A stretch of DNA of 64,000 nucleotides, from contig NZ_NMQR01000004.1 in NCBI RefSeq assembly GCF_003545805.1, positions 180,538-244,537 on the forward strand. Direction: 5' to 3'. The number at the start of each line of letters is the position of its first letter. The stretch's first letter is position 1. The position numbers and the translations under genes are program-made. This document shows, in pieces, positions 9,337 to 20,069 of the stretch. This DNA is from Photorhabdus sp. CRCIA-P01 (GTDB lineage Bacteria > Pseudomonadota > Gammaproteobacteria > Enterobacterales > Enterobacteriaceae). Under the pieces are notes generated by a model. That model was not told where the DNA came from and searched no databases. It saw nothing but the letters and a program-made list of their open reading frames with translations.

Positions 9337-10007
9337 AACATCATCCTTACGTATTCAGGAATAGCAATAGAGGGTCTGTCATCAACAACGACACGACCAT
9401 TATCAAAAACCAGAACACGATCAAATCCCGCCAAAAAATCAAGGTCATGAGAAACTACAATCACAGTTTGAGATAAGTTATCGATTGCTTCGGCAACACG
9501 ACGTTTGTTTCGTAAATCCAGCAAGGTTGTAGGCTCATCGAAAATGATGTAATCGGGCTCCATCACCAGAACACCAGAAATCGCAAGGAGTTGTTTCTGA
9601 CCACCACTTAAAAGATGGGCAGGATGCTCCCTAAATTGAAGTAAATCATATCGAGAAAGCACCTCCTGCGTTCTTTGCCGAATCGTATCCTTGGAAAAAC
9701 CGAGATTTTTCATTCCAAAGGCCAAATCTTCTTCAACGACTGGAAAAACGATCTGATTGTCAGGATTCTGAAATACAAAACCAACCTTACGCCGGATCGC
9801 TTTACCTTCCGTTCTGGTGTTCAAACCATCCACCAAAACATCACCACTTTTCGGTACCAATAATCCATTAAGAAGACGTGCGAATGTACTTTTGCCACAA
9901 CCGTTGCTGCCTATGATGGCAATTCGTTTTTCCTTTAGCTGCAAATTTAATTCTTTCAATATCACACGCTCACCATAGGCGTGCGTTACATTTCGTATTT
10001 CCAACAT
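9333..10007 (-). CDS. bioM: ECF transporter ATPase BioM
   Basis: ABC-type ATPase that energises biotin uptake. In 224 residues it has Walker [10 protein letters not shown] (near residue 34), the Q-loop [11 protein letters not shown] typical of ECF ATPases, signature LSGGQKQ, Walker [10 protein letters not shown] and the switch histidine in VSHD. It is first in the bioMNY operon. I see no obvious BirA-type operator upstream; the upstream stretch instead holds a broken reading frame. Confidence 0.93.
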   Translation of the reverse strand: MLEIRNVTHAYGERVILKELNLQLKEKRIAIIGSNGCGKSTFARLLNGLLVPKSGDVLVDGLNTRTEGKAIRRKVGFVFQNPDNQIVFPVVEEDLAFGMKNLGFSKDTIRQRTQEVLSRYDLLQFREHPAHLLSGGQKQLLAISGVLVMEPDYIIFDEPTTLLDLRNKRRVAEAIDNLSQTVIVVSHDLDFLAGFDRVLVFDNGRVVVDDRPSIAIPEYVRMML

Positions 10008-10010
10008 AGA

Positions 10011-10277
10011 TGATTATCTCTTAACATTGCGGCCAGCAACTTAACACTGATCCCACTTAGCACTGTGTCTGCCTGCAAAATCCGTAAGAAAAATTCAATC
10101 AATGCACTGATTTCAGCGTTATCAATCAGTTCCAACTTGCTGATATTACGAGCTCTCACTTTACCCTTGCCGAATTTAATCAGTACATTTTACACAGTCA
10201 GAATCTTCAACATTTACCTTAGGTTATAGCCTTTCTTTGATCTCTTCTCTAACAAAACCGGCAGCAGTATCTGACAT
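10011..10277 (-). pseudogene. Unrecognised broken reading frame upstream of bioM
   Basis: On the minus strand an ATG at 10277 opens an 18-codon frame (MSDTAAGFVREEIKERL, stop at 10224). After that stop the same frame continues as PKVNVEDSDCVKCTD. Shifting one base near 10190 opens about 57 stop-free codons (KFGKGKVRARN, SKLELIDNAEISALIEFF, LRILQADTVLSG) that run almost to bioM. The stretch reads like protein but has a stop and a frame change and no usable start. It does not look like a piece of MscK. I do not recognise the family. The rest of the 10,278-10,419 gap shows nothing clear. Confidence 0.4.
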
Positions 10278-10419
10278 TAGAAATAATTTCAGCTTAGTTT
10301 CTCAGTCTTATCTCTTATATAGCAACAGATAAACAAAAGGCATAAGATAATGACTCTTGGCAATTAGCCACATTGTTAGCAATTACCAAAATAGAATTCA
10401 CCTTTATTATTCTGGTTCT

Positions 10420-11061
10420 TCATTTTTCAGCGACTTTCATATGCTCACTATATTTAAGCATATCGATAAAACTATCCACTAACGACTCCGCTTCTTTCTG
10501 AATATCAAAACTATCTGGTGCAAATAACCAATTTTCCAACAAGCCCGTTATCAATCCTCTTAACATGATAGCCGCTCGCCGCAGATGAAGATTATAAGGA
10601 AGCTGGCCTGATGCAATACAACCAGAAAGAGACTCTTCAATACGAACATAGTCTGCAACACACAGTTCCTGACGAACTTCCACCAAGGCAGACATTTCAC
10701 CAACAAACTCACATTTGTGGAAAAAAATCTCCATTAATAGCCGGTTTTTCGGATCATCAACGACCGACGTCAGGATATGGATGATTAAAGTTCTTAAAAT
10801 CAGGAGTGGATTATTAGGATATTTTGCTTGATACTCTTTTTCTAATTCGTCAATCTTAGAATCTGTTATTCTACAGGCTTCGGAAAACAGGTCTACTTTG
10901 TTTTTAAAATGCCAGTAAATTGCCCCACGGGTTACCCCAGCCGTTGTGGCAATATCTGTCAGTGAAGTAGCAGAGACACCGCGCTCAGAAAACTCTTTTA
11001 TAGCTGCGTCTATAATCTGTTGCCGGGTCTCTTTAGCCTGTTGTTTAGTTTTTCGTGCCAT
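10420..11061 (-). CDS. acrR: TetR-family repressor AcrR
   Basis: Repressor of acrAB and of itself; binds the palindrome between the divergent acrR and acrA genes and is released by drugs and other ligands. 213 residues (E. coli 215). The N-terminal TetR helix-turn-helix is clear: RQQIIDAAIKEFSERGV, then TSLTDIATTAGVTRGAIYWH (about residues 36-55). The C-terminal ligand domain is weaker in similarity, as is normal. The frame stops at 10420 and the accessory block follows. Confidence 0.95.
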   Translation of the reverse strand: MARKTKQQAKETRQQIIDAAIKEFSERGVSATSLTDIATTAGVTRGAIYWHFKNKVDLFSEACRITDSKIDELEKEYQAKYPNNPLLILRTLIIHILTSVVDDPKNRLLMEIFFHKCEFVGEMSALVEVRQELCVADYVRIEESLSGCIASGQLPYNLHLRRAAIMLRGLITGLLENWLFAPDSFDIQKEAESLVDSFIDMLKYSEHMKVAEK

Positions 11062-11089
11062 ACACTCTAATTTTAACCTAAAATGGATT

Positions 11090-11113
11090 TACATACATTC
11101 ACGTATGTTTGTA
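11090..11113. promoter_or_regulatory. AcrR operator
   Basis: A 24-base imperfect palindrome with half sites TACATACATT and GTATGTTTGTA. The E. coli AcrR operator has the same left half and a nearly identical right half. It lies between the divergent acrR and acrA starts, so one site can control both. Confidence 0.82.
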
Positions 11114-11190
11114 TTATAGCATGCTGTTATTAATGGAGTAATGGTTTTACGGATTGAAGGGTCAACATCTAAAAATATTGAGGTTTACTT

Positions 11191-12384
11191 ATGCGAATAA
11201 ACAGGGGAGTTTTGCCTCTGGCTACAGTACTGGTACTCTCAGGCAGCTTAGCTCTTTCAGGATGTAACGACAAAGACTCTCAGCAGGTTGCTGGGAACCA
11301 ACAGGCTCCTGAAGTCGGTATCGTGACGCTGAAAACTGAACCTCTGACGGTCACGACGGAACTTCCAGGCCGAACATCAGCCTTCCGCATTGCAGAAGTT
11401 CGTCCACAAGTAAGTGGTATAATTCTGAAACGAAATTATAAAGAAGGTAGCGATGTAAAAGCAGGCACTTCTTTATATCAGATAGATCCAGCAACTTACC
11501 AGGCTGACTATGACAGTGCTAAAGCTGATTTGGTAAAAGCTCAGGCTAATGCAGAGATCGCACGCTTGACAGTGAATCGATACAAGTCACTGTTAGGTAC
11601 AAACTATGTTAGTCAACAGGAATTTGATAAAGCCAGTGCCGACTATGCGCAGGCAAATGCTATAGTACAGGCGGCAAAAGCGGCCGTAGAGACCACCCGT
11701 ATCAATTTGGCATATACCAAAGTTACAGCACCGATTAGTGGTCGTTCCGGCAAATCTACTATAACTGAAGGTGCTCTGGTTTCTGTTGGTCAACCAACAG
11801 CACTGACAACGGTTCAACAGCTGGATCCAATTTATGTGGATGTCACTCAGTCAAGTGATGACTATCTGCGTCTTAAAAATGAAATCGCTAAAGGTGCCGT
11901 GCAGAAAGGGGACAGTAAGGCTAAAGTTCACCTGATCATGGAAAATGGTAAAAATTACAGTGAAACAGGCTACTTGGAATTCTCTGATATTACTGTAGAT
12001 GAAACAACGGGCTCTATCACTATCCGTGCAATATTCCCTAACCCGAATGAAGAGCTACTTCCAGGCATGTTTGTTCGTGCAAAACTGGAAGAAGGTATTC
12101 GCCAGGATTCAATACTGGTTCCTCAGCAAGGGGTTACCCGTACACCTCGTGGTGAAGCTACTGTCATGGTGGTTGGTGCAGATGAAAAAGTCGCACCGCG
12201 CGTTATCACTGCCAACCAAGCTATTGGTGATAAATGGCTAGTAGCTTCCGGTCTGAAAGCAGGTGATCGGGTCATCGTTACTGGTTTGCAAAAAATTAAA
12301 CCCGGCATACCGGTTAAAGCAGAAGAAGTGAACTTAAATGCAAAATCTGCTGCGAACCAAGCTGAACCTGCGAAAAAGTCTTAA
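11191..12384 (+). CDS. acrA: Multidrug efflux periplasmic adaptor AcrA
   Basis: Membrane-fusion lipoprotein that bridges AcrB and the TolC channel. 397 residues. A lipoprotein signal ends at the LALSGC lipobox, with Cys25 as the acylated residue. Lipoyl halves flank a long alpha-hairpin (about residues 95-170), followed by beta-barrel and membrane-proximal domains ending IKPGIPVKAEEV. acrB starts 27 bases later in the same operon, and the AcrR operator sits upstream. Confidence 0.97.
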   Translation: MRINRGVLPLATVLVLSGSLALSGCNDKDSQQVAGNQQAPEVGIVTLKTEPLTVTTELPGRTSAFRIAEVRPQVSGIILKRNYKEGSDVKAGTSLYQIDPATYQADYDSAKADLVKAQANAEIARLTVNRYKSLLGTNYVSQQEFDKASADYAQANAIVQAAKAAVETTRINLAYTKVTAPISGRSGKSTITEGALVSVGQPTALTTVQQLDPIYVDVTQSSDDYLRLKNEIAKGAVQKGDSKAKVHLIMENGKNYSETGYLEFSDITVDETTGSITIRAIFPNPNEELLPGMFVRAKLEEGIRQDSILVPQQGVTRTPRGEATVMVVGADEKVAPRVITANQAIGDKWLVASGLKAGDRVIVTGLQKIKPGIPVKAEEVNLNAKSAANQAEPAKKS

Positions 12385-12411
12385 TTTAGGAGTCATAGGA
12401 GTCAGTGATTC

Positions 12412-15400
12412 ATGCCTAAATTTTTTATAGATCGGCCAATCTTTGCATGGGTAATCGCAATTATCACCATGCTGGCTGGGCTGTTGGCAATTATGAAATT
12501 ACCCGTAGCGCAATACCCTACTATTGCACCACCGGCGATTTCTATCTCTGCAACTTACCCCGGCGCAGACGCCACTACTGTGCAAAACACAGTGACTCAG
12601 GTTATCGAACAGAACATGAATGGTATCGATAACCTAGTTTATATGTCTTCCGACAGTGATTCTGCTGGAAACATGAACATCACACTAACCTTTGAGGCCG
12701 GTACTGATCCCGATATTGCACAGGTACAGGTACAAAACAAGCTGCAACTCGCTATGCCTCTGTTACCACAAGAAGTGCAACAGCAAGGTATACGTGTAGA
12801 TAAGTCCACGACCTCTTTTTTGATGGTTGCCGGATTCATCTCTGAAGATGGCTCTATGTCACAGGACGATATCTCTGACTATGTTGGTGCAACCGTCAAA
12901 GACCCTCTGAGCCGTGTAACTGGTGTGGGTGATACAATGCTTTTTGGTAACCAGTATGCCATGCGCATCTGGTTAAATCCTGACAAGCTCGTTAATTACA
13001 AAATGACGACTCTGGATATAATAAATGCAATCAAAGCACAAAATAACCAAATAGCCGCTGGTCAATTAGGGGGAACCCCTCCCGTTCCAGGTCAACGCTT
13101 GAATGCCTCGATCATTGCTCAAACACGTCTAACCTCACCGGAAGAGTTCAGCAATATTCTTCTGCGCGTCAATACTGACGGCTCTCAGGTCCGTCTGAAA
13201 GATGTAGCAAAGGTGGAACTAGGTGCAGAAAGCTATAACATCATTGCCCGCTATAATGGAAAACCTGCTGCGGGTATCGGTGTCAAACTAGCGACAGGCG
13301 CTAACGCTCTGGATACATCCAAAGCAGTAAAAGAAGCGCTAAAAAATATGGAACCTTTCTTCCCTCACGGGCTGAAAATCGTCTATCCATATGACACCAC
13401 ACCATTCGTTAAAATCTCTATAAACGAAGTGGTAAAAACACTGGTTGAAGCCATCATGCTGGTGTTCGTGGTAATGTACCTATTTCTCCAAAATTTCCGT
13501 GCAACACTCATTCCAACCATTGCGGTTCCAGTCGTGCTCTTAGGAACATTTGCAATACTCGCTACATTTGGCTATTCAATAAATACATTAACCATGTTTG
13601 CCATGGTTCTCGCCATTGGCTTATTGGTAGATGATGCCATTGTTGTTGTAGAAAACGTTGAACGTGTTATGCAGGAAGAAGGTCTATCACCGAAAGAAGC
13701 AACCAGGAAATCAATGGGGCAAATCCAAAGCGCCCTAGTTGGTATTGCAATGGTGCTGTCTGCTGTATTTATCCCAATGGCCTTCTTCGGTGGTTCAACC
13801 GGTGCAATTTATCGTCAATTCTCGATCACTATCGTATCTGCAATGGTATTGTCTGTGCTGGTAGCATTAATCCTAACACCAGCTCTATGTGCCACTATGT
13901 TGAAACCCATTGCCAAAGGTAGCCATGGTAAGCAGACCGGCATCTTTGGCTGGTTCAACCGAGTATTTGACAAAAGTACCCACCACTATACTGACAGCAT
14001 TGGTCGCATTCTACGCAATACAGGCCGTTACCTGGTAATTTATGTATTCCTGGTGGCGGGTATGGCCATCATGTTCACACGTTTACCATCCTCTTTTCTT
14101 CCTGAAGAAGATCAGGGAGTATTGCTGACAATGGTTCAATTACCTGCGGGGGCAACACAGGAACAAACAGAAAAAGTTCTAGATAAAATAAGCGATTACT
14201 TCAATACAGAAGAAAAAGATCGTGTGGTTTCTGTATTTACCGTCAGTGGCTTTGGTTTTAGTGGGCAAGGGCAAAACACAGGGTTGGGATTTATAAGCCT
14301 GAAAGACTGGAGTGAACGTCCTGGTGCTGAAAACAAAGTACCTGCTATTGTTGCCAGAGCTAGTGCCCACTTCCAGAAAATCAAAGAAGGTATGGTTTTT
14401 GCGTTTAACATCCCGGCAATTGTAGAGTTAGGTTCAGCGACCGGTTTTGATTTTGAATTAATTGATAAAGCAAACCTTGGACATGACAAACTGACAGAAG
14501 CCCGTAACCAATTACTTGGCATGATACAACAGCATCCAGATATGTTAGTAGGCGTTCGTCCTAATGGTCAGGAAGATACCCCTCAATATCGGCTCAGGAT
14601 CGATCAAGAAAAAGCTGAAGCTCTCGGTGTTTCCATAGCTGATATTAACTCAACACTCAGCACAATGTTTGGTAGTAACTATGTGAACGACTTTATCGAT
14701 CGCGGTCGTGTCAAAAAAGTTTACGTTCAATCGGAAGCACCTTATCGTATGTTGCCAAGTGATATCTACAAACTGTATGTCCGTAATAAACAGGGTGAAA
14801 TGGTTCCATTCTCTGCCTTTACAGATACGTCCAAAGAACCCTGGACCTACGGTTCGCCACGTCTGGAACGTTACAACGGTTTACCATCAATGGAAATTCT
14901 GGGTGAAGCAGCTCCGGGTAAAAGTACTGGTGATGCAATGGCCCTGATGGAAGAATTGGCATCTAAGCTACCAAATGGAATCGGCTTCGACTGGACAGGT
15001 ATGTCCTATCAGGAACGCCTATCTGGTAATCAAGCCCCAGCTCTATATGCATTATCATTGATAGTGGTATTCCTCTGTCTGGCTGCACTATATGAAAGCT
15101 GGTCAATTCCATTCTCAGTTATGCTAGTAGTACCATTAGGTATCGTTGGAGCCTTGTTAGCAACAACATTCCGCGGTTTGGATAACGATGTTTACTTTAA
15201 AGTTGGCTTGTTGACCACTATCGGTTTGTCAGCTAAGAACGCGATACTTATCGTTGAATTCGCCAAGGACCTGATGGAAAAAGAGGGCAAGGGGTTGATA
15301 GAAGCTACCCTAGATGCGGTAAGAATGCGTCTTCGCCCAATCCTAATGACATCACTAGCATTTATGCTGGGTGTTATCCCCCTAGTACTGAGTAATGGTG

Positions 15401-15561
15401 CAGGATCCGGCTCTCAAAACGCAGTGGGTACTGGGGTATTAGGCGGAATGATTGCAGCAACCTCGCTAGCAATCTTTTTCGTACCGGTATTCTTTGTGGT
15501 TATAAAACGACGTTTCAGTAAGAAAGCGGAGGAGATTGAACCCGCGTCAGAATCTCACTAA
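12412..15561 (+). CDS. acrB: Multidrug efflux RND pump AcrB
   Basis: Proton-driven trimeric inner-membrane pump exporting drugs, bile salts and dyes through AcrA and TolC. 1,049 residues, the same as E. coli. The start [17 protein letters not shown] is canonical. Proton-relay residues are seen as the Asp pair in [16 protein letters not shown] (about residues 407-408) and the Lys in [13 protein letters not shown] (about residue 940). A strong hairpin terminator follows the stop. Confidence 0.98.
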   Translation: MPKFFIDRPIFAWVIAIITMLAGLLAIMKLPVAQYPTIAPPAISISATYPGADATTVQNTVTQVIEQNMNGIDNLVYMSSDSDSAGNMNITLTFEAGTDPDIAQVQVQNKLQLAMPLLPQEVQQQGIRVDKSTTSFLMVAGFISEDGSMSQDDISDYVGATVKDPLSRVTGVGDTMLFGNQYAMRIWLNPDKLVNYKMTTLDIINAIKAQNNQIAAGQLGGTPPVPGQRLNASIIAQTRLTSPEEFSNILLRVNTDGSQVRLKDVAKVELGAESYNIIARYNGKPAAGIGVKLATGANALDTSKAVKEALKNMEPFFPHGLKIVYPYDTTPFVKISINEVVKTLVEAIMLVFVVMYLFLQNFRATLIPTIAVPVVLLGTFAILATFGYSINTLTMFAMVLAIGLLVDDAIVVVENVERVMQEEGLSPKEATRKSMGQIQSALVGIAMVLSAVFIPMAFFGGSTGAIYRQFSITIVSAMVLSVLVALILTPALCATMLKPIAKGSHGKQTGIFGWFNRVFDKSTHHYTDSIGRILRNTGRYLVIYVFLVAGMAIMFTRLPSSFLPEEDQGVLLTMVQLPAGATQEQTEKVLDKISDYFNTEEKDRVVSVFTVSGFGFSGQGQNTGLGFISLKDWSERPGAENKVPAIVARASAHFQKIKEGMVFAFNIPAIVELGSATGFDFELIDKANLGHDKLTEARNQLLGMIQQHPDMLVGVRPNGQEDTPQYRLRIDQEKAEALGVSIADINSTLSTMFGSNYVNDFIDRGRVKKVYVQSEAPYRMLPSDIYKLYVRNKQGEMVPFSAFTDTSKEPWTYGSPRLERYNGLPSMEILGEAAPGKSTGDAMALMEELASKLPNGIGFDWTGMSYQERLSGNQAPALYALSLIVVFLCLAALYESWSIPFSVMLVVPLGIVGALLATTFRGLDNDVYFKVGLLTTIGLSAKNAILIVEFAKDLMEKEGKGLIEATLDAVRMRLRPILMTSLAFMLGVIPLVLSNGAGSGSQNAVGTGVLGGMIAATSLAIFFVPVFFVVIKRRFSKKAEEIEPASESH

Positions 15562-15579
15562 ATGCTACCAACAATAACC

Positions 15580-15610
15580 AGAAGGCCGTCAAATCGGCCT
15601 TCTTAAATAT
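15580..15610 (+). terminator. Terminator after acrAB
   Basis: Inverted repeat AGAAGGCCG / CGGCCTTCT (9 base pairs) around a six-base loop, followed by TTAAATAT, 19 bases after the acrB stop. Confidence 0.75.
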
Positions 15611-16179
15611 AATAGTTGCTTCCATCTGACAAGATTCTGATCATTAATCTATCCGCTTAATATTTAAGTAATTTTGTTTAAATTTAATTATAATTACCAC
15701 TTATGAGTATAAAATAGCTTTAAAAATCCAAGCATTAGTGACTTTAATAAAATTAATATGAAAGTCGTCGAACAAAAATTACTTTATCTTTTTTTACACT
15801 AAATGACAAAAAACAATACCAGCACATAGTGACTTATGTAATAATGATGTTATATTCATTGATTATTGTAGCCATCAGGCTATAATCTGCCGTTACTGGT
15901 ATCTGAGGGTAATACTGTTTTATATAAGCCTGCATATTAACTCACACATACTAGCCGATATTTATAGTTTATTGAGTTAAGGTATGAATTTTTGTTAAGA
16001 GCTGATTCTGATTTACTAGGAAGCGAATCAGAGCCATCTGTAAAAAAGATAAATAATCCCAAAGAACGATTATAGATACATAATAATAATCTCTCGAAAA
16101 AAATTTTATAATACATGTATATGCTTAGTGTTTAACTCAAAAAATTAAGTAATGGCATATACAGGAAGATCAACATAGC
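15611..16179. other. A+T-rich gene-free stretch between acrB and the tomB remnant
   Basis: No reading frame with protein character on either strand. There are several runs of A/T and one weak inverted repeat (CTGATTC / GAATCAG around 16,004-16,035). It presumably holds the promoter of the former tomB-hha operon, but I cannot place -35/-10 boxes with confidence. Confidence 0.5.
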
Positions 16180-16563
16180 ATGGATGAAGATTCACTCAAG
16201 ATGACATAATATTGATGAATTAGAATGCTTATGTGAAAATCCAAGGCAAGAAGCACTTCTAGTGCAGAGTACACAGAGATGAGACTGGTTGTAGAAATAG
16301 CTTTTACATGTCAGGATAATTTAAAGCTAAACAAATAGATTGAATACATATCAACTTTCGTTTAGTACTTTAAAATAAAATATTCTGATGATTTCAACCT
16401 TCTCACTTGAATTGATAAATGTATTGATAATACATATACTTATACTTTGCTTGGAAACAAATTAAGATTAGCGTTTCTAAACTTATGGAATGGTAAAAAA
16501 ACTAATGAACGCTTAACCAGCGTCCTGTTACAGGATTTAAATTGCTCCTTGAGCAAAACTTGA
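16180..16563 (+). pseudogene. tomB: Decayed tomB (Hha partner/antitoxin)
   Basis: E. coli carries tomB directly upstream of hha. Here the same place holds a wreck of it. The ATG at 16180 gives MDEDSLK (TomB begins MDEYSPK) and then a stop. In the +1 frame from 16205, HNIDELECLCE matches the TomB segment HDIAQLKFLCE. Back in the first frame from about 16318, NLKLNK-stop-IEYISTFV-stop-YFKIKYSDD aligns with NLQLNELIEHIATFALNYKIKYNED, then IDKCIDNTY with IDEYLDDTF, up to the TGA at 16561. At least four stops and two frame changes interrupt it. The alignment is from memory of the E. coli protein. Confidence 0.8.
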
Positions 16564-16615
16564 TTGAATATTTCCCTCAATAATTTTTTATATATGTTAA
16601 ATAAGAAAGGCGATT

Positions 16616-16819
16616 ATGACTAAAACTGATTATCTGATGCGTTTAAGAAAATGCACCACGATTGATACACTGGAACGTGTGATTGAAAAGAACAAATACG
16701 AACTTTCAGGAGATGAACTTGAACTATTCTACTCTGCTGCGGATCACCGCCTAGCTGAGCTGACCATGAATAAACTGTATGATAGAATTCCACCTTCAGT
16801 ATGGAAATATGTTCGCTAA
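16616..16819 (+). CDS. hha: Haemolysin expression modulator Hha
   Basis: Small partner of H-NS that strengthens silencing of horizontally acquired, A+T-rich genes. 67 residues, nearly identical to E. coli Hha over [27 protein letters not shown] and [19 protein letters not shown]. The E. coli protein has five more N-terminal residues; here the ATG at 16616 follows AAGAAAGGCG and is the only sensible start. Its usual upstream partner tomB is a pseudogene in this genome. Confidence 0.97.
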   Translation: MTKTDYLMRLRKCTTIDTLERVIEKNKYELSGDELELFYSAADHRLAELTMNKLYDRIPPSVWKYVR

Positions 16820-16849
16820 AATAGTCTTTATCAGATAGAGAGTGATCCG

Positions 16850-16876
16850 AGCCGGTAAAGTGCTATCGGCTTATTA
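16850..16876 (+). terminator. Terminator after hha
   Basis: Inverted repeat AGCCGGTA / TATCGGCT (one G-U pair) with a six-base loop, followed by TATTAGG. The following U-run is poor, so efficiency is uncertain. Confidence 0.5.
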
Positions 16877-16891
16877 GGTTACCAATGAAAT

Positions 16892-17005
16892 TGGCGAGGG
16901 CTCTGCCAGCGACATCCCGGCACACACATCCCCTGCTATGGCTGCTTCCTTCCGGACCTGACCAAGTTAACAAGTTAGCGTTGCGGGAGAACCAACAGAG
17001 CCCCC
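16892..17005 (-). ncRNA. ffs: 4.5S RNA (signal recognition particle RNA)
   Basis: RNA scaffold of the bacterial signal recognition particle, which binds Ffh and targets membrane proteins to FtsY. On the minus strand it begins GGGGGCTCTGTTGGTTCTCC at 17005. The conserved SRP core is present as GGTCAGGTCCGGAAGGAAGC and AGCAG, and the closing strand GGCAGAGCCC pairs with the 5' end. The length of 114 bases equals the E. coli RNA; the exact 3' end is inferred from that. Confidence 0.95.
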
Positions 17006-17130
17006 ATTGTGACGTGTTGCTTTAACTTCAAAGCGGCGCCATTATCATTCATACCTACTTAAATAGCAAGACAAGCAGGCCCGAATGCTGATTTATTGCA
17101 CATTGCAAATTAATACAATAAGGAAATGTA

Positions 17131-17577
17131 TTATCTAACGGCTTTCAACGTAATTTCGACATCTTTAGTCTTCCCATTATTAATCACTTCATATGCTGTA
17201 TCTGTAACAAACATCAAGCGGCTATGCAACGAAACAGAAGCTCTGACAACAATGCGTGCATTCGGCTTAATTTTGTTTGTCTGATAAGGCAAAACAAAAT
17301 GGAAAGGTGATTGTTTCCCACCTAAACGCTCTACCTTCTGAGACAGAGTAACAGAAGGTGCATCAGCCAAAGATACATCAGATAAGGCCACCGTCAGGAC
17401 AGCATCTGCTGGCAATGCGATACGCTGTAGTATATTAATATTGCCTTCAACAAAAGACCGTTTCATTGGATTTTCAATCTTTTCCACCTGGGTATCCACC
17501 ACCTCAGCACCTTTGGCATTACACCCGACCAAAGCAACCGCTAGTAATACGCCAGCGGGGAGCTGCCATAATTTCAT
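17131..17577 (-). CDS. ybaY: YbaY family outer-membrane lipoprotein
   Basis: 148-residue lipoprotein of the YbaY family; function unclear. The signal MKLWQLPAGVLLAVALVGC ends in a lipobox with Cys19. The family-type core follows (residues 46-130: LPADAVLTVALSDVSLAD and PFHFVLPYQ), an immunoglobulin-like domain. I prefer the second ATG (17577) because the GGAGG ribosome site lies too close to the first (17583). It lies between ffs and tesB, as in E. coli. Confidence 0.9.
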   Translation of the reverse strand: MKLWQLPAGVLLAVALVGCNAKGAEVVDTQVEKIENPMKRSFVEGNINILQRIALPADAVLTVALSDVSLADAPSVTLSQKVERLGGKQSPFHFVLPYQTNKIKPNARIVVRASVSLHSRLMFVTDTAYEVINNGKTKDVEITLKAVR

Positions 17578-17827
17578 ACACATTCCTCCATTATTAACTA
17601 ATCTATATAAATATTAAAATAAATTGAAATATCAAATCATAAAATCTAAATCATTTGAATTATAGATTAAAAATTTGAACATAAAACACCAATAAATCTC
17701 ATATTCTTTATTGCACTACTGTCAGGACTTAAAACATTTACAATTTAGTTATTTATTAATCATCTATTAATGAGACAATAATCATCCCTTGTACTCTCGA
17801 TAACCTAATAGAAAACAAAGGCGTATT

Positions 17828-18691
17828 ATGAGCAAGTCATTACAGAATCTGATAAATTTGATGAAATTGGAAAAAATTGAGGAAGGTATTTACCGAGGGC
17901 AAAGCGAAGATCTCGGTTTTCCTCAGGTTTTCGGAGGACAAGTGATTGGTCAGGCACTGTATGCTGCCAAACAAACCGTTGTCGATGACCGAATGGGCAA
18001 CTCTTTCCATAGCTATTTCTTACGTCCCGGTGACAGTCACAAACCTATCGTCTATGACGTTGAGATTTTACGTGATGGAGGAAGTTTTAGTGCCCGGCGA
18101 GTTAGTGCAATTCAGAATGGTAAGCCTATCTTTTATATGACTGCCTCATTTCAAAGTCACGAAGAAAGTTTTGAACACCAAAATATAATGCCGGATGTAC
18201 CCTACCCAGAAGAACTTATCCCTCAGGATGAAATCGTGAAAAAAATGTCGCATCTACTGCCACAGAAGATGCAGAATACTCTTCTTTTTCCCTGCCCGTT
18301 AGAAATGAGACCCGTAAAATATCACAGTCCATTTAATTGTCCACCAGAAGAACCTATACGCTATGTTTGGTTCCGCAGTAACGGCAATATGCCTGATAAT
18401 CCTTTTATTCATCAATATCTACTTGGCTATGCCTCCGATTTTAATTTTCTACCAACAGCATTACAGCCACATGGTGTCGGGTTTCTTGAGAAAAATATTC
18501 AGATAGCAACAATTGACCATTCTATGTGGTTCCACCGCCCGTTTAAACTAGACAACTGGCTGCTATATGCTATAGATAGTCCGTCAGTTTCTGGTGCCCG
18601 TGGTTTTGTTCGGGGACAGATTTATAATCGTGAAGGGATACTTGTTGCTTCCACTGTACAGGAAGGTCTGATTAGGAAACGCAATAGATAA
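17828..18691 (+). CDS. tesB: Acyl-CoA thioesterase II
   Basis: Broad-range thioesterase hydrolysing medium- and long-chain acyl-CoA. 287 residues with two hotdog domains: the first around [24 protein letters not shown], the second around residues 180-280 with [10 protein letters not shown] and [12 protein letters not shown]. The catalytic Asp is expected in the YASDFNFL segment. Convergent with amtB. Confidence 0.96.
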   Translation: MSKSLQNLINLMKLEKIEEGIYRGQSEDLGFPQVFGGQVIGQALYAAKQTVVDDRMGNSFHSYFLRPGDSHKPIVYDVEILRDGGSFSARRVSAIQNGKPIFYMTASFQSHEESFEHQNIMPDVPYPEELIPQDEIVKKMSHLLPQKMQNTLLFPCPLEMRPVKYHSPFNCPPEEPIRYVWFRSNGNMPDNPFIHQYLLGYASDFNFLPTALQPHGVGFLEKNIQIATIDHSMWFHRPFKLDNWLLYAIDSPSVSGARGFVRGQIYNREGILVASTVQEGLIRKRNR

Positions 18692-18763
18692 ATGAATAAG
18701 GCAGCAAACTAAGAAACCAGCATTACATTTTATGGTCTTATCGCTGCCCTTTTATATTACAAC

Positions 18764-20047
18764 TTAATTATAAGCACTCTCTCCGTGAGAATTAATATCC
18801 AACCCTTCCCTTTCAATTTCAACCGTAACTCGCAACCCTACCAACAGATCTGCTATTTTAAAAGCAATAAAGGCAACAACGACTGACCAAATCACACAAA
18901 CCAGTATACTAAAAGCCTGAATACCAACTTGTTCCAACATGGTTATACCCTCTGCATGGCCGGTTCCTCCCAAAGATTTAGCCGTAAAAACCCCTGTTAG
19001 GAGGCAACCCACGATCCCACATACGCCGTGTATACCGAATACATCACACACATCGTCAACACGTAACCACCGTTTTAAGGCCACCACCCCCCAAAGTCCG
19101 GTAAAACCCGCGATCAGACCAATGATTAATGCACCACCAATACCAACCATTCCCGCCGCAGGTGTAATACCAACCAGACCAGCAATACAGCCTGAACATG
19201 CCCCTAAAAGAGACGGTTTATTACGGAAAAGCCATTCTGCAAAAACCCATGACAGAATAGCGGCAGCAGTCGCCACAATGGTATTTAAAAATGCCAGAGC
19301 AGCTATCTCATTAGCAGCATTAGCAGAACCAGCATTAAAACCAAACCAACCAATATAGAGCACAGCAGTACCAGTGAAGACCATCGGCAAGTTATGTGGT
19401 TTAAATGCTTCTTTCCCAAAACCAGTACGTTTTCCCAGTAAGTAAGCACCAACCAATCCAGCTACGGCAGCATTAATATGGACAACCGTACCACCAGCAA
19501 AATCCAATGCTCCATCCTGTGAAAGCACACCACCACCCCAAACCATGTGTGCCATAGGCAGGTAAGAAAATGTCAACCACAGCACACTAAAAATTAACAA
19601 AGCTGGAAAACGAATACGCTCTCCTAACGCACCAATAATCAAAGCAACTGTGATACAAGCGAAAGAGCCCTGAAATGCCACATGAATTAGCTGATAAAAA
19701 TTGCCACTTAAGTCAGTGAATGCCAAATTCTTTAGCATCATTTGACTAAAACCACCGAAAAAACCATTCCCTGGTTCAAAAGCCAAGCTGTAACCGTAAA
19801 TCACCCACAATACACAGACTAAAGCAAAGCTCACCATGACCTGAGCCATTAACGATAAAACGTTTTTACTCCGTAGCAATCCACCATAAAACAGAGCAAT
19901 TCCCGGAATGGTCATAAACAGAACAAGAACTGTACAAATCATCATAAAAGCATTATCAGCTTTATCAGCCGCACCTTCCGCTGCCTGAGATAATGATGGT
20001 ACACAACCGGCCACAACACCGGCAGCCACTGAGAATTGCCTTTTCAT
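18764..20047 (-). CDS. amtB: Ammonium channel AmtB
   Basis: Trimeric inner-membrane channel for ammonium, gated by GlnK. 427 residues with a cleavable signal peptide (MKRQFSVAAGVVAGCVPSLSQA) and about eleven membrane helices. The twin pore histidines are visible in GGTVVHINAAVAGLVGA and FGIHGVCGIVG. It is the second gene of glnK-amtB, 22 bases after glnK, so it should respond to nitrogen limitation through the sigma54 promoter upstream of glnK. Confidence 0.97.
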   Translation of the reverse strand: MKRQFSVAAGVVAGCVPSLSQAAEGAADKADNAFMMICTVLVLFMTIPGIALFYGGLLRSKNVLSLMAQVMVSFALVCVLWVIYGYSLAFEPGNGFFGGFSQMMLKNLAFTDLSGNFYQLIHVAFQGSFACITVALIIGALGERIRFPALLIFSVLWLTFSYLPMAHMVWGGGVLSQDGALDFAGGTVVHINAAVAGLVGAYLLGKRTGFGKEAFKPHNLPMVFTGTAVLYIGWFGFNAGSANAANEIAALAFLNTIVATAAAILSWVFAEWLFRNKPSLLGACSGCIAGLVGITPAAGMVGIGGALIIGLIAGFTGLWGVVALKRWLRVDDVCDVFGIHGVCGIVGCLLTGVFTAKSLGGTGHAEGITMLEQVGIQAFSILVCVIWSVVVAFIAFKIADLLVGLRVTVEIEREGLDINSHGESAYN

Positions 20048-20069
20048 ATCTATCTTCTCTATCAGTTAG

